From: a bacterium
Lineage (GTDB): Bacteria; Latescibacterota; UBA2968; GCA-2709665
NCBI GenBank assembly: GCA_027619145.1
Contig: JAQCGA010000218.1
Coordinates: forward strand, 1 to 6,869
Length of the DNA stretch: 6,869 nt
Direction of reading: 5' to 3'
Every line of letters starts with the position of its first letter. Position 1 is the stretch's first letter. Both the position numbers and the translations under genes were made by a program. Under the pieces are notes generated by a model that ran no database searches, had not been told where the DNA came from, and was given only the letters and a program-made list of their open reading frames with translations. Shown piece after piece: positions 4,126-6,869 of the stretch.

Positions 4126-6869
4126 ATGAAAAAAGCGAGCCTGTTTTGGATCTTAACGGCCATGTTTTGTTTACTGGTAGGTTTTGCGGTTCAAGATTCT
4201 GCATTTGCAGGAACAACCGGAAAACTTACGGGCCGCGTAATTGATGGAACCGGTGGCGACGCGCTGCCGGGTGTAAACGTGGTAATTGATGGAACCCGCC
4301 GCGGTGCCATGACGGATGCAGACGGGTATTTCCTGATTCTTTCAGTAGATCCAGGCACGTATACGCTGGTGGCATCGATGGTTGGATACGGCACGGTTTC
4401 GCAGACCGGTGTACGTATTCAGGCAGACTTTACGTCGACCGTGGATTTCCAGTTGAAAGAAACGGCGCTGCAGGCTGAAGAGCTGGTGGTTACGGCTGAG
4501 CGTCCGCCGGTGGAGCCGGACAAGACCACGAGCCATTATGTGATGTCTACTGAGCAGTTGGAATCGCTTCCTATGGCGCGTTCGATTAGCGACCTGGTTG
4601 CGTTGAACCCGGGCGTGAACCTGACGAACGCTACGGTAATTCGCGGTAGCGATAGTGGTGACGGTGCCCTGTATGTGGACGGCGTGTTGCTGCCGAACTC
4701 TGACGGGTACGGTCGGCAGTTCACAGGCCCGAGCAAGACGGCGGTGCAGGAAATTACAGTGATTTCCGGTGGTGCCAGCGCAGAATACGGCAACCTGGAG
4801 TCCGGTGCCATCAGTATTGTGACGAAAGACGGTGGCCGGAATTTCAAAGGCTGGGGTGATTTCCGTTATACGCCGCCCTCCAAGAAGCACTGGGGGGAGA
4901 ATATTTATCAAAGCGCTTACCACAAGGGCAACCTGAAGTGGGATGAAACCGAGTGGCGGGCCGAGACGGTTGCATTAGGGAACGGAGCCGACGGTCTTCC
5001 TGGAACCCCGGACGATGAAATTGGTCTGGCGCACCGGGAAGTAGAATACACGGACATCAAAGGGTCCTATGCCGAAGGTGGTCTTTCGGGTCCGATTGGT
5101 GATCGTGCCAGCTTCTTTGCCAGTGCGCGGTGGACGCGGCAACCTACGAACGTGATCAATACCAGCACAAGTTCCGCTGCTTTTGATCCGTCGCAGGGCA
5201 GTGCCAGTCTCAACAGTGTGACTTCTGGTGGTTTTCCTGCACTGAGTACACCTCTGGACGTTCGTGGTAACGCCAAGGTGACGTTCCGTCCTTCTGCAAA
5301 CGTGAAGTTGAGCGTAGGGCAGATTTACTCGGTGGCGGAAGCCTATCGTATTGGTACGAACACGCAGCGCGATATCCGTTCCAACGGCCAGAACGTATTT
5401 CTGCCGGAAGGATCTGGCGCGGGTGGGTTCAAGCTGACAGACAGTGTAACGTATTTGTTGCTGACACATACCCTGTCTCCGAAGACGTTTTACGAAGCCA
5501 AGGTTTCGTATTACTCTACGGACGAAGATACACAGAAGACCAACTGGCCCGTAGATGCATACGGATTCCCGGTAACGGTTTTCGGCGAGAAGGATCTGGA
5601 CGGCTGGTATAATGTCAAGCCGGCTGAAGTAGCAAACTTCACCATTTCGGAACGGGACCGGTTGAACTTCAAGTTTGACCTGTCCAGCCAGGTGACCAAA
5701 GGTCACTTTCTGAAGGCCGGAATGGACATTACGCGTTTCAGCATTTATTATTACAACTACAATTCGCCGAACCCGAGCCGGCGTATTGTAGACTTCATCA
5801 CGGCTGCGGGCCATTTGCCCAACGACAAAGCACCCATCACTCCTCTCCAGATGGGTTTCTACGTCCAGGACAAGATGGAGTTTGAAGGAATGGTGTTCAA
5901 CGCGGGCATTCGATTTGACGCGCTGTATACCAATCAGGAGTTTTACAATGTGTCTCAGCTTCAAACCCCGCAGTATCGCTGGTTGATCAAGCATATCGAT
6001 ATGCCTACGGTGGACCCCACCTGGGCTACACAGATCAGCCCGCGTTTTGGTGTGTCGCACCCGATTACCGAGCGTTCGGCCTTCCACTTTACGGCGGGTC
6101 TGTATGCGAAGGTGCCGGATTTCTACGAGTACTTCCGCGAAGAGTGGCGGGCCAACGGTCCGGACCAGAACGTGGCGTGGGACGCTTTCCAGGGCCTGCA
6201 CGGCCAGAACCGGATGGCGAACCCCTACATTGGTATGACGCGCACGCGTGCGTATGAAGCGGGTGCGGACTGGAACTTTGTTGCCAACTACACAGCGGGT
6301 ATGTCTGCGTATTACAAAAGTGCCATTGGCAAGATCAACAACGGGAGCCGGTACTGGTATGAACCGCAGCGCACCACGTGGGTGTGGGGCCGCAAACCGA
6401 GTGGTGTTCAGGACATGAAGGGATTTGAACTGAACGTCCGCAAGGGCTTCAGCCAGTTCTTCTCCTTCAATGCAGCCATTAACTTCGGTTGGGCTTCCAC
6501 GGCCAGCATCGGTTCCAATGCCACCATGTTCTATCCGGACTCTGCTTATGTAATGAATCCGGATCAGTATTACGATTGGGAGTGGAATGGCACGGACTAT
6601 GTGCGCAAAGATTTCACGCCACAGGAAAGAGAGACGTGGGCGAAGACCGCCGCCAACAACTGGCGGGGTCGTTCCAATGCGATGATCAATTCGTACGAAA
6701 ACGTGGTCTTCGAGTTCATGAATGTGCAGAAGGCGTATGAAGCACCGGCAAACATGAACGGGGTGTGGCAGCCTACGTATGGCGGCGGCAACCTGTACAA
6801 TGCGAAGGGCACGGATCAGCGCACGCAGGCCAGTGCATCGTTCTACTTCGACAGCCCGATGGACTTTGG
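4126..6869 (+). CDS. TonB-dependent outer-membrane receptor with carboxypeptidase-regulatory-like N-domain, right end cut
   Basis: This is an outer-membrane beta-barrel receptor that imports a ligand using energy from TonB/ExbBD; the substrate is not evident. The signal peptide is MKKASLFWILTAMFCLLVGF onward, with cleavage likely after Ala28 (AFA|G). Residues 32-112 form a carboxypeptidase-regulatory-like beta-sandwich (GRVIDGTGG...LPGVNVVIDGT, DGYF, PGTYTL). EELVVTAERP (118-127) resembles a TonB box or linker. The plug domain is about 130-236 (VIRGSDSGDGALYVDGV; ISGGASAEYGNLESGAISIVTK). From about 240 the aromatic-rich barrel runs to the window edge; 914 codons are present and no stop is reached. 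Relatives usually have about 1000 residues, so the C-terminal strands are missing here. ATG 4126 has AGGGAG (4113-4118) 7 nt upstream; an ATG at 4122 is in another frame. No SusD-like partner is visible. The reverse-strand frames across it are shadows. Confidence 0.95.
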   Translation, partial: MKKASLFWILTAMFCLLVGFAVQDSAFAGTTGKLTGRVIDGTGGDALPGVNVVIDGTRRGAMTDADGYFLILSVDPGTYTLVASMVGYGTVSQTGVRIQADFTSTVDFQLKETALQAEELVVTAERPPVEPDKTTSHYVMSTEQLESLPMARSISDLVALNPGVNLTNATVIRGSDSGDGALYVDGVLLPNSDGYGRQFTGPSKTAVQEITVISGGASAEYGNLESGAISIVTKDGGRNFKGWGDFRYTPPSKKHWGENIYQSAYHKGNLKWDETEWRAETVALGNGADGLPGTPDDEIGLAHREVEYTDIKGSYAEGGLSGPIGDRASFFASARWTRQPTNVINTSTSSAAFDPSQGSASLNSVTSGGFPALSTPLDVRGNAKVTFRPSANVKLSVGQIYSVAEAYRIGTNTQRDIRSNGQNVFLPEGSGAGGFKLTDSVTYLLLTHTLSPKTFYEAKVSYYSTDEDTQKTNWPVDAYGFPVTVFGEKDLDGWYNVKPAEVANFTISERDRLNFKFDLSSQVTKGHFLKAGMDITRFSIYYYNYNSPNPSRRIVDFITAAGHLPNDKAPITPLQMGFYVQDKMEFEGMVFNAGIRFDALYTNQEFYNVSQLQTPQYRWLIKHIDMPTVDPTWATQISPRFGVSHPITERSAFHFTAGLYAKVPDFYEYFREEWRANGPDQNVAWDAFQGLHGQNRMANPYIGMTRTRAYEAGADWNFVANYTAGMSAYYKSAIGKINNGSRYWYEPQRTTWVWGRKPSGVQDMKGFELNVRKGFSQFFSFNAAINFGWASTASIGSNATMFYPDSAYVMNPDQYYDWEWNGTDYVRKDFTPQERETWAKTAANNWRGRSNAMINSYENVVFEFMNVQKAYEAPANMNGVWQPTYGGGNLYNAKGTDQRTQASASFYFDSPMDF

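Noticed and set aside
3900..4163. 87-codon minus-strand frame
   Set aside because: It starts within the receptor signal-peptide coding region and is Pro/Lys-rich without any domain; it is a chance frame.
4342..6201. Minus-strand open frames of 193 and 408 codons
   Set aside because: They are antisense shadows of the TonB receptor; translations are Arg/His-rich with no recognisable domain, whereas the plus frame matches the receptor throughout.

Overview
The window reads as chromosomal DNA from a member of the Bacteroidota/Rhodothermota side of the FCB group. The evidence is a TonB-dependent outer-membrane receptor that begins with a carboxypeptidase-regulatory-like domain and a 'VVTAERP' linker, a secreted protein with a DENGDGIDD-type acidic loop, and weak or absent Shine-Dalgarno sites on some genes. 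The phylum is an inference from protein style; no marker gene is present.

Layout. At the left edge (1-128, minus) is the start of an exported protein whose body lies outside the window. Upstream of it on the same strand (260-937) is a small exported protein made of three 52-residue helical repeats. A strong inverted repeat (166-210) lies in the gap between the two. The 938-1379 gap holds the leader of the repeat protein, a compact plus-strand hairpin-plus-terminator unit (about 1174-1259) that looks like a small RNA, and the terminator of the next gene. A sigma54-type response regulator occupies 1380-2789 (minus). Its GAFTGA, AAA+ and Fis-type helix-turn-helix parts are intact, but the receiver phosphoacceptor Asp is replaced by Glu.

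From 2790 to 4125 is a long, relatively AT-rich stretch with no convincing full gene but much structure. It contains two tandem duplications just upstream of the regulator, a minus-strand terminator (3122-3159), and a possible 51-residue minus-strand ORF or gene remnant (3248-3403). It also contains a second copy of the 'CCGTTAGCC' terminator element in the opposite orientation (3470-3521) with its own preceding hairpin. The most striking item is a pair of tandem 119-nt structured elements at an exact 138-nt period (3605-3861), whose main stem shows a compensatory base-pair change between copies. From 4126 to the right edge runs the TonB-dependent receptor, open at the window end after 914 codons.

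Working together: the two left-hand genes could share a transcript. The regulator has its own terminator and no histidine kinase in view. The tandem RNA-like elements lie in the far upstream region of the receptor gene, so they could be leader elements for it, or independent small RNAs on the minus strand ending at the 3470 terminator. The sequence alone does not settle which. The best candidate for something undescribed is this tandem structured element, followed by the duplicated hairpin-terminator units.
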